A stretch of 64,000 nt of DNA from Allacma fusca (Eukaryota; Arthropoda; Collembola; Symphypleona; Sminthuridae): positions 73,457,067-73,521,066 of the forward strand of contig OX359245.1 of NCBI GenBank assembly GCA_947179485.1, read 5' to 3'. How positions within the stretch are numbered: position 1 is the stretch's first letter; the number at the start of each line of letters is the position of its first letter. Shown piece by piece: positions 13,201-23,433 of the stretch. A model generated the notes under the pieces. It was not told where the DNA came from and searched no databases. It saw only the letters and a list, made by a program, of their open reading frames with translations. A program made the position numbers and the translations under genes.

Positions 13201-16200
13201 ATTAATTTTTGGTTACGCTGAGATAAATTTTGCGTCAAGCTGAGATAAATTCTGGGTCAAGCTGACAATAATTTTGGGTCAAGTGGAGACTAATTTTGGA
13301 TCAAGCTGAAACAATAATTTTATTTAAATTTCCCAACCATCAAAAAAATCCTTCCAGAAAATCGGTCGAATAAATCGGATCCATTTGGGGAGGGAAACGA
13401 ATAAAGAGGAAAAAAGAGCTTCTGGTAGTTCCAAAGTGCGTCATCAAATGAGAGTTGGCTGGATTTGAATGATTTAGCAAGGGAATGATAAGGTAACGTG
13501 GGAATTGTCGTTTTACTCCCGTAAGCTCTTTTTCCCGAGAAAAAAAGTTTTTCTAGACGTTATTACCTGCCATTACTCTTTTTTACCTTTATTCCACCTC
13601 CCAGTTGGTTCCCTCACGGCAGAAGATTTTTCCTGAAGACAAGAACTCAGGTGAAAGTTGTTTTAGTGTGATTGGACCCATTTCCTTTCCACCTTTCTGA
13701 TTATAGCAATTCCTGAGTAATGGACTGCAGTTTCACAAAATGGGGGATTTAATCTTATGTCATTTCCTCCAACAATTTTTTTAATTAAGGAGAAAGCAAA
13801 ACCTTGTTTCCGACTTTCACCAACACAAAAATCTGTAATCAAAAGAAAATCTATAAATACTCTGAATTTTATCAGCCTCATTTAATCGATTCCAAGACGT
13901 TGATTTTTATTCGTTGCTTCGGGAAACCAAAGGATTTCGTGGAACTCTATCGCTTCAGTTTTAATTAATTCCAAGTTTTTCACATTTTAGAAAATTTCTT
14001 GTCGAAAATGTAATTCAGAGCAGTTTCCTGCGAAAAGCCATTTTTTATTAGTGAATTTCGGGGCAATATGAGATTGCGACGCAAATTCAGTTGCAATTGT
14101 TAAATGTCACGAAACTTCCAGAAAAATTTAAACAAAATTACGTGAAAATCTGGTTGGACATTTGATAAATTGGGGGCGAAGCGAAAACCATTCAAAAATT
14201 TTGGGGTACAGTGAGAATTATCATGATTTTTGGGGTTAATTTAGGAATAAATTTTGGCCTTTTAAAAATTGTAGGGCAAATAAAGTTTTTCCAGGAAATC
14301 TTTGAAATTCTTTAATTTTTCTGAAATTTTGGGGTCAATGGAGAATTTTGTGGAAATTTTTGTGGAAATTGACCATTCCTAGTAAATTTCAGGTAAAGTT
14401 TAGGAATTCTCACGCTTTTGGGGTTCTGTGAGAACTTTGAGGAAATATTTTACTCAAATTCAGAATTTCTTGGAAAATTCGGGGCAAATTGAGATTTTGT
14501 TGGGAATTTAGGGGCAAAAGGAGAAATTCTAGGAAATTTCGAGGCAAACCAAAACATTTATAGCAAATTTTGGGGTAAATTGAGAATTTCTTTGAAATTC
14601 CGGGGCAAATCAACTTTTATTGAAAATTTTAGGATAAATTGAGAATTTCTTCAAAATTACGGAGCAAATCAAAAATTTGATAGAAAATTTTGTGGTTAGT
14701 GAGAATTCTCCAAAACTTCAGGTGAAGTTTAAGAATCCTCTAAAGTTTCAGGGAAACTAGAAAAATTTTGAGGAAATCTTTGACGAAAATGAAATGTATC
14801 TCAGGAATTATGGAGGATTTGATCAAAATTTTCGTGTAAACTAAGAAATCCCAGGAAATTTCGCAGGAAGTGTACGAAGTCTGAAAAATTTCTGGTCAAC
14901 TGCAGAATTTTGACAAAATCTTTGATATAAATTCGAATTAACAAAATCCACACATTTGCGCACTTTTGGGTAAATGCCGAATTTTAAGAAAATTGTGGGT
15001 AAACTAAAATTTCCTAAAAAATTTCAAGCGAAAAAACGTTTGGGGTTCCTGGAAATTTTTTAAGAAATATTTGTTGCAAATTGAGATGCATTACAAGTGT
15101 AAATTTTGAAACGTACTAAATTTTTTTGTTACGAATAAAGAATTACTTAAGATTTATGTTCCAGGAATATCTAGAAATTTGGGGCAAAATGTACATTCCT
15201 GGATGCTGTATTTGAGTTGATAAAAGTTGTAAGAATTTTTTGCGCAAATATGTAGTTAATTAATTGCCTCGCCCCAAGCACAGTTTTTAATTAAATCTCA
15301 ATAAATCTGGGAAATTTCCCTCCAAAAGATTCTCACCCCAATACTAAAAACCAAGCCAGTGAAAATAATTCTTTCAGCTATCCTTCACAATGGAAAACGC
15401 TAAAAGTTCCCTGAAACCATATGCATGGTCCATGACGTACATAAAATTTGACACACTACAAATATCCTCTTTTATAAGAACACACGCTGCCAATTAATCC
15501 TCTTTGTGACCACACGGCTTAACGAAGTGGAATTCCAACAGGGAACAAAACTTTTCTCGGAGGATTTCTCCCTCGAAAATTTTACTTGATGTAACTATAA
15601 CCCTTAAAACATTTCCAAGCAACTCTCTCTCCAGAAACCATTCTTTTGAACATGATTTCATGCGGGAATAAAATTGTTCATGTTTCGGCTCCAGGAAAAG
15701 TTCCCAATTTTGACACTACAACAAAACCTCACAAAAGCAAAGCCGAGGGCTAAACTTTCCCAGCTTTTCATCCCAACCTTGCTAATTAGTCCCTAAATTT
15801 TATTCCCTTTCTCTAATTCGGACCCAACCAACGAGTCTTCTCTTTTTTGTGTTAAACTGAGCCCGTATTTCCCCTCCAAAACCTTGAATTTATCCCCAAC
15901 CTTTTATTAGCGCAGGTTGTAGCTTTAATTAATTTCCCCTTTTTAGCCCGCAAAACCCGTCTTACATTAAATTCTCAAAGGTACATTTTCCCAAAAAATT
16001 TCTTTATTTTAGCCTAAAATTACTTCCAACAAGTTTTGGGTTTTAGTCGAAAAAATTTGGTGTAAAAAATATTTGATTTAAGGGTAAATTTCAAAAATTC
16101 TCACTCTGCCCCAATTTGTGTAAATTTTTTTCCCTTGGAGTTTCAATGTTTTTTAGAATATTTGATTCCCCCAGTTTGTAAACAATTTTGATGCGGATTT

Positions 16201-19200
16201 CCTGAAATTTATTTGAATGACCTGGGTCAATTTTTAAGGTCACAGGGTTCAAAAGTGTGACGCAAAGTTTGAATTTTTGATTGTTTGTGGAATTTTAAGG
16301 GGTGAAATTAAAATAGGCTGAGGTTAAAAATTTTGTGGCGAAATTTTTATTGAATTTTATTTTTGGGAGGGATGTTTTAATGAGGCTGGACTGTAATTAT
16401 TTTATATTTTCGGTTTTTTTTCAGAGACCATTACATAACGGGAGGGGGATGGGTGAAGAATTCGAGCGTTGGGATAATTTGGACTTCCCGCTCTTACAAC
16501 GTCTCCATCATCACCGTCTGCTCCACTCGAAACGGCTCTTGTCAAGAGGTAGTTTTTATTTTCTGTTTACAGTGTACTCTTTTTATAGCGGCGCTCCAAT
16601 GGGATTTTGGGTGTGGACATTTGTAAAATTGGGGCAGGAAATAAGCCGTTTTAAAGAGGGGACCCTGTATTTTTCCCTCATTAGGGCAATGTTTTGTGCT
16701 CTCATTAAATTTAGACACTTGAGTAACTACAGGCACTTTTTTCTCTTCAAACTTTTGAATTCCACTTGAAAAGCATTGAATTTTCTCTTTTTTTTGCTGG
16801 GAGCAATATAGGGAAAATCACATGTTTTGTTATTGGATTGCCACTTTTTTGAGTGTCGAAATTTACGAGTGTTTCAGAGCGCCCATTGAGTTTTGGAATT
16901 AATAGTAAACTTTGGAAGTTGGAGGGTAAAATTGGATTTCGGAGGAGCTCAAGTTGGATGTTCAAGTTTTGTTTCATCATGGAATCACTTCATTCATGAT
17001 TGGGATAGTTTTTGAGTACATTTCAATTTGGAGTTGTAGATCTTGTAATTTCTATTGAGTTGTCATTTCCTATTGAATGTTAGTTTCATTTGGGGTTTAT
17101 TTGAATGGTGGGAATGCCAAGTTTGTAACTGAAGTTTGAAGAAGCGGGGAAGCTTGGATTTGAAACTGGAGTTCAAGTTTTGAAGGGAGTTTGACATTTA
17201 AATTGTTTTAATTTTGAGTTCAAGTTTGTAATTGAGCTTCAAGTTCAAGTATAAAATTTAATTTGAATTTAACTTTTTAACTGAAATTCAAGTTCGAGTT
17301 TGTCACAGAACTGTTTGCTCAAGTGTTCATTTTAATTTCATGTATTCCTTGAATTTCAAGTTTGAGTTCAGTTGAAAATTTAATGTTCACATTTATTTTA
17401 GATTTTGAAGTTTGAGTTCAAGTTTGAGTTCAGTTTGAGTTCGAATTGAGTTCAGATTCGATTTTAAGTTTGAGATCAAATTTTAATTCAAGACTGAGTT
17501 CCATTTTTAATTCAAGGCCGAGTTTCAGTTTTAGTTCAAGGTTGAGTTCAAAGTTTAATTCAAGTTTGAGTTCAAAGTTTAATTCAAGTTTAAGTTCAAA
17601 GTTTACTTCAAGTTTGATTTGAACTTTTATTTGAAGTTTGAGTTCAAATTTCGTTCATTTTTGGCCACAAGTTTTTCATATGTTTGGAAATTTGAGTTAA
17701 AGTCTCAGTTTGAGTTCAAGTTTGCCGCCTTGGATTTTGAGGTTCAAGTTCACCTTAGATTTTGGCATTCAAATTTGTCATGAAATTTCAGTTTCTAGCT
17801 CAAGTTTATCTTAAATTTTCATATTAAAGTTAATTTTAAAATTTCAAGTGCAATTTTGGACAATTATTTAAGTTCAAGTTCTACTTAAATTTTAAATTCC
17901 TACTTTTCAAATGACTTTCGTTATTTTACCAGAGCGAGAATTTTCTCCATATTTAATTGAATAATGTTCATTTTTATTCTAAATGTGAAAAAACGCAGAT
18001 GTACCGGATCACAATGGCGGAGAAACGGGGTTGGGTTGATCGAATCCCCTTCCCAATTTTCACCTCGAATCCCAACTCCCTCAATTTTATTACGATTGCC
18101 CCAATTCGGGACGGCGAGAATGGATTCTTTGATCACCTGGTCTTCGTGGATACGCTCAATAAGCGGAGTCATCCCATTACTCATGGAAGCATGGACGTCA
18201 TTAAAATCAACGCCTGGGATGAAGACAGAAAATTAATGTGAGTTTTTTTCTCTTCTCGCCTTCCTTTCATCTCCTGCCCCAAATTTTCCCTTTTATTTCC
18301 TCCTCATTTATTCCTCCCGCCCCCAATTTTCACTTCCACTGGTGCATTTCAACTTGCAAAAATTTTCCTTCAGATTAATTTTACATTTTTTTTACATTTT
18401 TTTTACATTTTCCATGCAAATGAATTCATGTAGAAACGTCTCTAAAATTTTTGCAAACGAGTTAACAATTTAAGCGCAAAATGTTTCAAAAAACTTTTAC
18501 AAAATCTGTGCAAAATTTTACGGATAAAATTTTAAAAAATTAATGCAAATTTTAAGAAAAAAGTTTTTTTTACAAATTTTGCTGGTCCGACAAAAATCAA
18601 ATCTTAAATGCCCTTATTTTTTGAGGCACGGTCTGAATTGAAAATATGATCACGTCCAACTGTCTTTGCCTTGTAAAAGAAAATTAGGACTGACGTGAGG
18701 TCGATCCATGAGAGAGCAAATTACTGTCGACTTATTTTCATTATTCCGGCCACGCTCGATTTTTACAGCTCAATAGCCCTTAATTTCCAGTTTGTTTACT
18801 ACGTGGACTCCCGACTACTTTCAAAGAGCTCCTTGGGCTCGAAATGTTACCCACACCCTTTTTAAATGGACATCATTAAGACTCTCTCTCTCTCGTATTC
18901 CGTCTGTGTGTTGATTTACTACGGACGGATCCGGCTCGAAGGACCAACATTTATTTGGATCCGTGCATTTTCATCTAAAATTTGTCTCATGTTTTGAGGT
19001 CAATTTAGAGACTTATTCAAGTCTTTAATATTTATGGTTGAAGCAAATTTTGTAAAGTTTTAAAAAAAAAATTTCAGATATTTCCTGGCGATCCCTGCCA
19101 CAGCCCCAAAAGAGCGTCGTTTTTACAGACTCCGAGTGGAGCAGCCCTTTACGGAGCACGTTCCAGATTGCGTTTCTTGCCCTACCATTGCAAGCACGGA

Positions 19201-22200
19201 GCCCCTCCCAGCCACTAGGATTGCGACAAAAGAGAACAAAACAACGGGCCCCCCGCCCACACTGCCCCCAATGCCCAATAAGCAGAGTCAAGGGCCGAAG
19301 AAGAATCGGGATAGGGGCAGCGGGGGTAAGAATTTTGGGGGAGATTCGAACCCTACCTCCGCCTCAGGTGACCCGAATGTGTACAATCTGGACGGGGCTG
19401 ACCCGAAAAAGAGTCAAGTGCAGACCGGCCCCTGGGTCGATTTACAAGGGAACGTCCTCTTTGGGGAAAATATTTCCTGCTCTTTTGTGACCACCGTCAA
19501 ATTCAGCCCCAACAAGACTTACGTCACTCTTGAATGCGGCGGACCAGGTATCCCTTTCGTTACCTTGGCGACCGTCGACCAATCGAATTTGCGCCTTATC
19601 CAGGTAAATTATCCCCCGAAGAATTCGGATATTTTAAAATGTATTGACGCAATTTTAAATAAATTATACTTTGCGAGGTCATTTTGACTGAAAAATCTCT
19701 GAAAATCCTATTTTTAGCAATCCGATATCAAAAACATCTGCATCGATGCAGCAATGTTGGTTTTTAAAATGTATTGACTCGCTTTTGCAGAATGTATTTT
19801 TTGCACGGACGTTCTGGCCATTGTGAAATTCCAATTTTGGAATACGCCTGTTTTGAGCGATTCGATATGAAAAAACATTTGCGGGCGCATCGCATCGATG
19901 CAAAATACTTGGTTTTAAAGTGTGTTGACATACTTTTACGGTAAATATTTTTTGAGGGGACGTTTTGACCGTTGGGAAATTCCAATATTTGAATACCTCT
20001 GATTTGACCGAAGACATTTCGAAAACATATGCGGGCGCATCGATGCAAAATTTGTATTTCTCCGATTTTTCAAAATAATACTTTTGCAATTGCAGGTGTG
20101 AGAGAATGGAATTTTATGAATTGTTTTTGACATTGCTTTTTAACATCCACGTATTTTATGGCTGATCCGGCCCGCTTATTAAGTTAAACTTTTGCAATAA
20201 ATTGAGGACTGTTTTTTTTTATTTTCGCACAAATGTACATTGTAGTACATAAGAATGGCGGCTGCTGTGTCTACTAAACAATAACAAATTGCACAGGTGG
20301 AATAATGGGGAGCCCTATTGGTATTGACTTTCCATAAATAACTCAATTATGAAAAGAGCATGAAAGCGAACACGCTTGTTCCGTCAGACTTCCCTTCTTT
20401 ATCGCTTATTTCCCAGATGTTGATAGGCCCCGGACCCATTTTTCTTTATTAATCCCGGAGTCCCTATCTTCCCCGCAAGGAATGACAAAGTACCTGAATC
20501 CAAACCCACAGTCTTCCGTATCTTTTGCAAAACCACTGCCAGTGCCGGAACTTGCTTTCCCGTGTTTTCCCAAATCTAATTATTTTCTCATATTTGTACG
20601 GAACCTTGTTTGAAGTAAAGGAAAATACATAAATCCTGGGAAGTTTCCATTCTACAGCGTCCTCCAAAGCATTTCCAACTCAACGAAGGAACAAACGTAG
20701 AATTTTCGTACCAATTCTTGATTCTCGTCTGATAATGTTTAAAAATTGACCTAGGTCATTAAATACGGTCAAAGGTAAAAAATGCTCTCTCACCAATAGT
20801 TGATTTGACCAAACTGAAATAAATGTCTACCACAAGCCTTATTTTCAGCTGCACTGTAACTTTTGTTGTTTGAATTTTGACCCAGGTCAAATAATACGGT
20901 CAAAGTTCAAAAATGTATTCCCTCATGAGTTCTTTCGGCCAGTTCGTCCCAAGTAACAAAAATAAAAGTTTATCAATTTACTTATCCTCGAACTTTGACC
21001 TAGGTCATTTAATAAGGTCAAAGGTCAATTTATTTTCTGACCTTCTCCTGCTGATTTCACCAAAATACTAAAAATATCCTAGCAAGAGCCTTATTTTGAA
21101 CACTAGCTCATAATTTCCATATTTCTGAAGACCATAGGTCATTAATCAGGTCAAAGGTCAAAGACGTTTTTATTTTTGAGTTTCAGTGGAATTGATCCAA
21201 ATTACAGATATATCCTTGCTCCAGCCTTATTTTTTAACCCCAGCGTAACCCCCCTGTGACCTGTGACCTTTGACCTGGTTGACCGGGAAATATGTTTTTT
21301 GGAAAATCATTTAAAATATTTGCTGCCCCAATAGTATGAAAATGTTAGGGTCCCTCAATGCTCTCTCCACGCTTTGACCTAATAATTGAGGCGTAGTTTA
21401 TATTCACAAAATTCCTTGAAGGCATTTGCGAATGTTTATACATGACATTTTTCTCCATGTCTTATTTTTTCCGCTTGGAAATTGTCCCTGGACTAATTTA
21501 AACCCAGTGCATTATCTTCTATGAGGGAAATACGGCTCTGAAGTAAAATTTTACGAGGAACGCCGAACGTCCCTAACAGTTTGGTTTCATGGGGTTGATT
21601 TGCATAGATCCCTATGGTTATTTGTAATTGGGCTATTTTGACGCCATGAGATGGGTTTTCAATTCCAGACGTTGCAGAATAACGACGGTCTGAAGAACCT
21701 CACGAATAACATGGCATTCCCGAAGTTGAAGACGTTCGATGTGCAGCTCAACGCAGGGCACACTGTACAAGTCAGATTGCTCCTCCCGCCCGGATTAAGG
21801 GAAGATGAGATCACCAAATACCCACTTGTCCTTAATGTGTAAGTTTCTCCTTCTGCTCTTCAATTTATTCACTTTTGTCCGCTCCGAGATTTTCCTTTGC
21901 GCAAATTTTTTTAGGGGAAATCATTCCGGAAAAAAATTTTTACGACTCCTCAAAAATGTGATGCATTTTTTCTCAAGAAAAAGTTTCTAACAAAATAACT
22001 GGAAATTTTATTGGAAATGTGACGCAAGAGCTATAATACATTTTTTGTGTAGAAAATTTGTGCAAACCGCAAAAGGGTTGAAAATTTTTGAAAGAATTAA
22101 ATTTATTCCTTGTATTTTCCAGATATGGAGGCCCAGGGACCCAATTAGTACTGGACCGTTGGGGAGTTGACTTTGGGACGTATCTGTCGAGCAAAAAGGA

Positions 22201-23433
22201 CTTTATCGTGGCTCAAGTGGACAGTCGAGGGAGTGGCGGCCGGGGTTGGGATTTCCAGCATAAAGTTTACTACAAAGTGGGCGTCATGGAGGCTGAGGAT
22301 CAAATTGCAGTTGTGAGGTACTTTTTTCCAAAACCAAACCACAGGAAAATTTTATGCGAGGAATGTTTTTTGATTTCGCCCGTAAATGAGTAAAACGAAG
22401 GCTTGCGCCATCTGTCAAAGCTTAAAGTAAATATTTCGCCTCAGAGCGTCCTGACGTTTTTATAGGGCGCAATTTTTCCAGTGTCATTGGAACACCAGAG
22501 AAAATCTTTTTAGGCTTAATTTTGTATTTTTAATGGAATTTCCAGATATTTGAGGGACTCCTTACATTTTGTGGACGAGCGGAAAATCGGGGTTTGGGGC
22601 TGGAGTTATGGAGGGTATTTAACTGCAATGATTATGGCCAATAAAGACTCATCCAATCTCTTCCAATGTGGGGCGAGCGTTGCTCCCGTTACTAACTGGA
22701 AACTTTATGGTAAAAACATTTTTTGACTATTAGAAAATTTTTATTAAAATTTTGAGTAATATTATTGGTAAAATTTTGAGTAATATTATTGGTAAAATTT
22801 TGAATAATATTTTGGTAAAATTTTGAACAATATTTTGGTAAAAGTTTGACTAAAATTTTCGTGAAATTTTGAATAATATTTTGTTAAAATTTTTGTGTAA
22901 ATTTTAGACTCAGCGTACACAGAGCGCTACATGGGTATGCCGAACGTTACAGAGAATTACAAGGGCTATGCCGAGAGTGACGTTACGCAAAATGTGGAGA
23001 ATTTTGAGAAGAAAATGTTCTATTTATTGCATGGGACAGCCGATGATAATGTTCACATACAACATAGCATGCTTTTAGCCAAGGCCCTTATTGCCAAGAA
23101 AATTCTCTTTAGACAGCAAGTACGTAAATTTTTTTAATTACCCTAAAAAACAAAAATACGGAAAAATTTGAATATCTTAACCAAAATTTAAAAAAATAAT
23201 CTCACCGAATTTTTTTAAAATTTAGCTATTAAAATTTGTAATGAAAGTGGAAAATAACTCTACAATTTAATTCTCAGATATATCCTGATGAGCCCCACAG
23301 TTTAAAAGGGGTTCAATTACATGTGCACAAATCCCTGGAGGAATTTTTCGACGATTGTTTCCGAAAGCAAAAGGACCCGGATATGGGGACGGGACTCAAT
23401 CGGGGCGGTCAATTGGACGAATTTGATGACTAA
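3984..23433 (+). CDS. Dipeptidyl peptidase IV family protein (DPP4/DPP6/DPP10-like), 3' eleven exons
   Basis: Exons: 3984-4210, 9562-9728, 10037-10137, 16425-16548, 17999-18237, 19078-19603, 21669-21838, 22123-22317, 22546-22709, 22908-23119, 23278-23433. All joins are GT-AG and keep frame, giving 759 residues plus a split first codon. The order follows the family: eight-bladed beta-propeller, then alpha/beta-hydrolase. Landmarks are DWLYEEE (the Glu pair that holds the substrate amino terminus in DPP4), the oxyanion-region VYGGPG, nucleophile motif GWSYGG, HGTADDNVH (catalytic Asp) and DEPHSL (catalytic His). Family members are type II membrane exopeptidases, or catalytically dead potassium-channel partners (DPP6/10). 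The propeller and tail look DPP10-like, yet the triad is intact. About 150 N-terminal residues, including the membrane anchor, are missing. A 99-residue insertion lies in exon 6. Assignment to the family is very secure; the subfamily is not. Confidence 0.93.
4211..6540. other. DPP intron, left part: GGTCA-rich diverged repeats
   Basis: No exon was seen. From about 4980 to 5600 the words GACCTGGGTCAA, GGGTCAATGA and relatives recur at irregular spacing. Reading frames here (for example 5734-5958) have no family similarity or splice context that I recognise. Confidence 0.5.
6555..7080. repeat. 25-bp intronic minisatellite
   Basis: Roughly twenty head-to-tail units of a 25-bp repeat (AAAATTCAAGTGTAGGTCAA) lie within the DPP intron. 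Variants carry TTCAGGCC or TTCAGATC. Most units contain AGGTCAAG. Diverged units extend on both sides (6280-7250). Confidence 0.9.
8100..8960. repeat. Diverged CACTTGACCTCA repeat tract
   Basis: CACTTGACCTCA-like words recur every 20-40 bp. Near 8450-8560 a longer unit (ACTTGACCTCACCCTTAAGA) is tandemly repeated. Frames on both strands here are low-complexity products of the repeat. Confidence 0.8.
9562..9728 (+). CDS. DPP exon: EILESNSALWFSNDG
   Basis: Acceptor TTTTCCAG, donor AAG|GTAATA. It completes the Glu-Glu motif and encodes LWFSNDGLNLLYLTFNDS, the conserved (W)FSPDG strand of the family. It ends after KLRYPK in phase 0. Confidence 0.93.
10037..10137 (+). CDS. DPP exon: PGTTNPTVKARVVEL
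   Basis: Acceptor TTTTTTACAG, donor CCT|GTGAGT. PGTTNPTVKARVVEL matches the invariant (K)AG/T-x-NP-x-V strand that follows YPK in family members. It ends in a split Leu codon. Confidence 0.93.
10380..11390. repeat. AATCGGTCGAAATT-type dispersed repeat tract in intron
   Basis: ATCGGTCGAAATTTG and variants recur roughly every 50-70 bp about fifteen times, usually followed by TGCAAAT/TTGCAAG. The spacing is irregular, so this is a decayed array rather than a clean minisatellite. Confidence 0.75.
12300..13310. repeat. 22-bp minisatellite with 132-bp higher-order period
   Basis: About 45 head-to-tail copies of a 22-bp unit (TTTTGGGTCAAGCTGAGATA). Around 12600-12900 six-unit blocks repeat as a set: the same variant unit starts at 12601, 12733 and 12865, exactly 132 bp apart. 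Confidence 0.92.
14040..15110. repeat. GGGGCAAATTGAGAATTTCT-type decayed repeat tract
   Basis: GAAATTTCGGGGCAAATTGA and AGAATTTCTTGGAAATT words recur every 50-60 bp through the DPP intron with heavy divergence. No exon was seen from 10138 to 16424. Confidence 0.6.
16425..16548 (+). CDS. DPP exon: WTSRSYNVSIITVCS
   Basis: Acceptor TTTTTTCAG, donor GAG|GTAGTT. In the spliced frame it reads DHYITGGGWV...IIWTSRSYNVSIITVC, equivalent to the family strand 'W-x-NRAQN-x-S-x-L-x-x-C'. An overlapping frame of 144 codons (16335-16769) on the same strand is not the coding frame. Confidence 0.93.
17090..17900. repeat. AAGTTTGAGTTCAA repeat tract in intron
   Basis: A degenerate tract of TTCAAGTTTGAGTTCAAATTT words, spaced 15-30 bp, fills most of the intron before the next DPP exon. 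Confidence 0.75.
17999..18237 (+). CDS. DPP exon: GWVDRIPFPIF ... WDEDRK
   Basis: Acceptor AAACGCAG, donor AAT|GTGAGT. It encodes GWVDRIPFPIF, FITIAPIRDGENGFFDHLVF and HGSMDVIKINAWDEDRK, matching the family blocks 'W-x-x-x-P-x-F', 'G-x-F-x-H-V' and 'LTSGxWEVxKIxAYDE'. Confidence 0.93.
18238..19077. other. DPP intron, no further feature
   Basis: T-rich with a short CTCTCTCTC run near 18884. No exon or repeat array of note was seen. Confidence 0.5.
19078..19603 (+). CDS. DPP exon with a 99-residue linker insertion
   Basis: Acceptor ATTTCAG, donor CAG|GTAAAT. It starts YFLAIPATAPKERRFYRL (family: 'YFLSTE-x-x-P-x-x-R-x-LY') and reaches the Cys pair CVSC. It then carries 99 residues rich in Pro, Gly, Ser, Asn and Lys before resuming at CSFVTTVKFSPNKTYVTLEC and GGPGIPFV. 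In vertebrate DPP6/DPP10 the same gap is only a few residues. The insertion is in frame and its exon borders are conserved, so it is real coding sequence, likely an exposed propeller loop. Confidence 0.93.
19620..20100. repeat. Three or four diverged copies of a ~130-150-bp repeat
   Basis: Each copy carries GTATTGAC...CTTTTG/AC, a GACGTT word, GGAATTTC/CCAAT and GCGGGCGCATCGATGCAAAA. Copies start near 19636, 19768 and 19920, in the DPP intron. Confidence 0.7.
20740..21290. repeat. Four copies of a ~120-130-bp repeat with paired GGTCA words
   Basis: TTTGACCTAGGTCATT followed within about 15 bp by GGTCAAAGGTCAA recurs near 20747, 20877, 20995 and 21125. Inverted and direct GGTCA pairs lie at fixed spacing within each copy. 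Confidence 0.75.
21669..21838 (+). CDS. DPP exon: linker into hydrolase domain
   Basis: Acceptor AATTCCAG, donor AATGT|GTAAGT. It encodes MAFPKLKTFDV...VQVRLLLPPG and KYPLVLNV, the strands entering the alpha/beta-hydrolase fold. Its last codon is completed by the next exon as the Val of VYGGPG. Confidence 0.93.
22123..22317 (+). CDS. DPP exon: YGGPGTQ and DSRGSGGRGW
   Basis: Acceptor TTTTCCAG, donor GAG|GTACTT. It encodes YGGPGTQLVLDRWGVDFGTY (oxyanion-hole Tyr region) and VDSRGSGGRGWDF, then EAEDQIAVV. All are strongly conserved in the S9B hydrolase domain. Confidence 0.95.
22546..22709 (+). CDS. DPP exon: catalytic serine GWSYGG
   Basis: Acceptor TTTCCAG, donor TATG|GTAAAA. It encodes KIGVWGWSYGGYLTAMIMA and CGASVAPVTNWKLY. 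The nucleophile Ser is present; DPP6 and DPP10 of vertebrates carry Asp or Gly at this place. The next intron holds short TTGGTAAAATTTTGAATAA repeats. Confidence 0.95.
22908..23119 (+). CDS. DPP exon: catalytic aspartate HGTADDNVH
   Basis: Acceptor AATTTTAG, donor CAA|GTACGT. It encodes SAYTERYMGMP and LLHGTADDNVHIQHS, with the charge-relay Asp and the adjacent Asn that contacts substrate in DPP4. Confidence 0.95.
23278..23433 (+). CDS. DPP last exon: catalytic histidine and stop
   Basis: Acceptor TTCTCAG; TAA at 23431-23433. It encodes YPDEPHSLKGVQLHVHKSLE and then FFDDCF and an acidic tail. The relay His is present. The last 70 bases plus downstream sequence recur twice near the right end of the window. 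Confidence 0.94.
   Translation: MYPDEPHSLKGVQLHVHKSLEEFFDDCFRKQKDPDMGTGLNRGGQLDEFDD

Noticed and set aside
16335..16769. 144-codon ATG frame covering a DPP exon
   Set aside because: The exon is read in a different frame, which matches the family and joins both neighbours.
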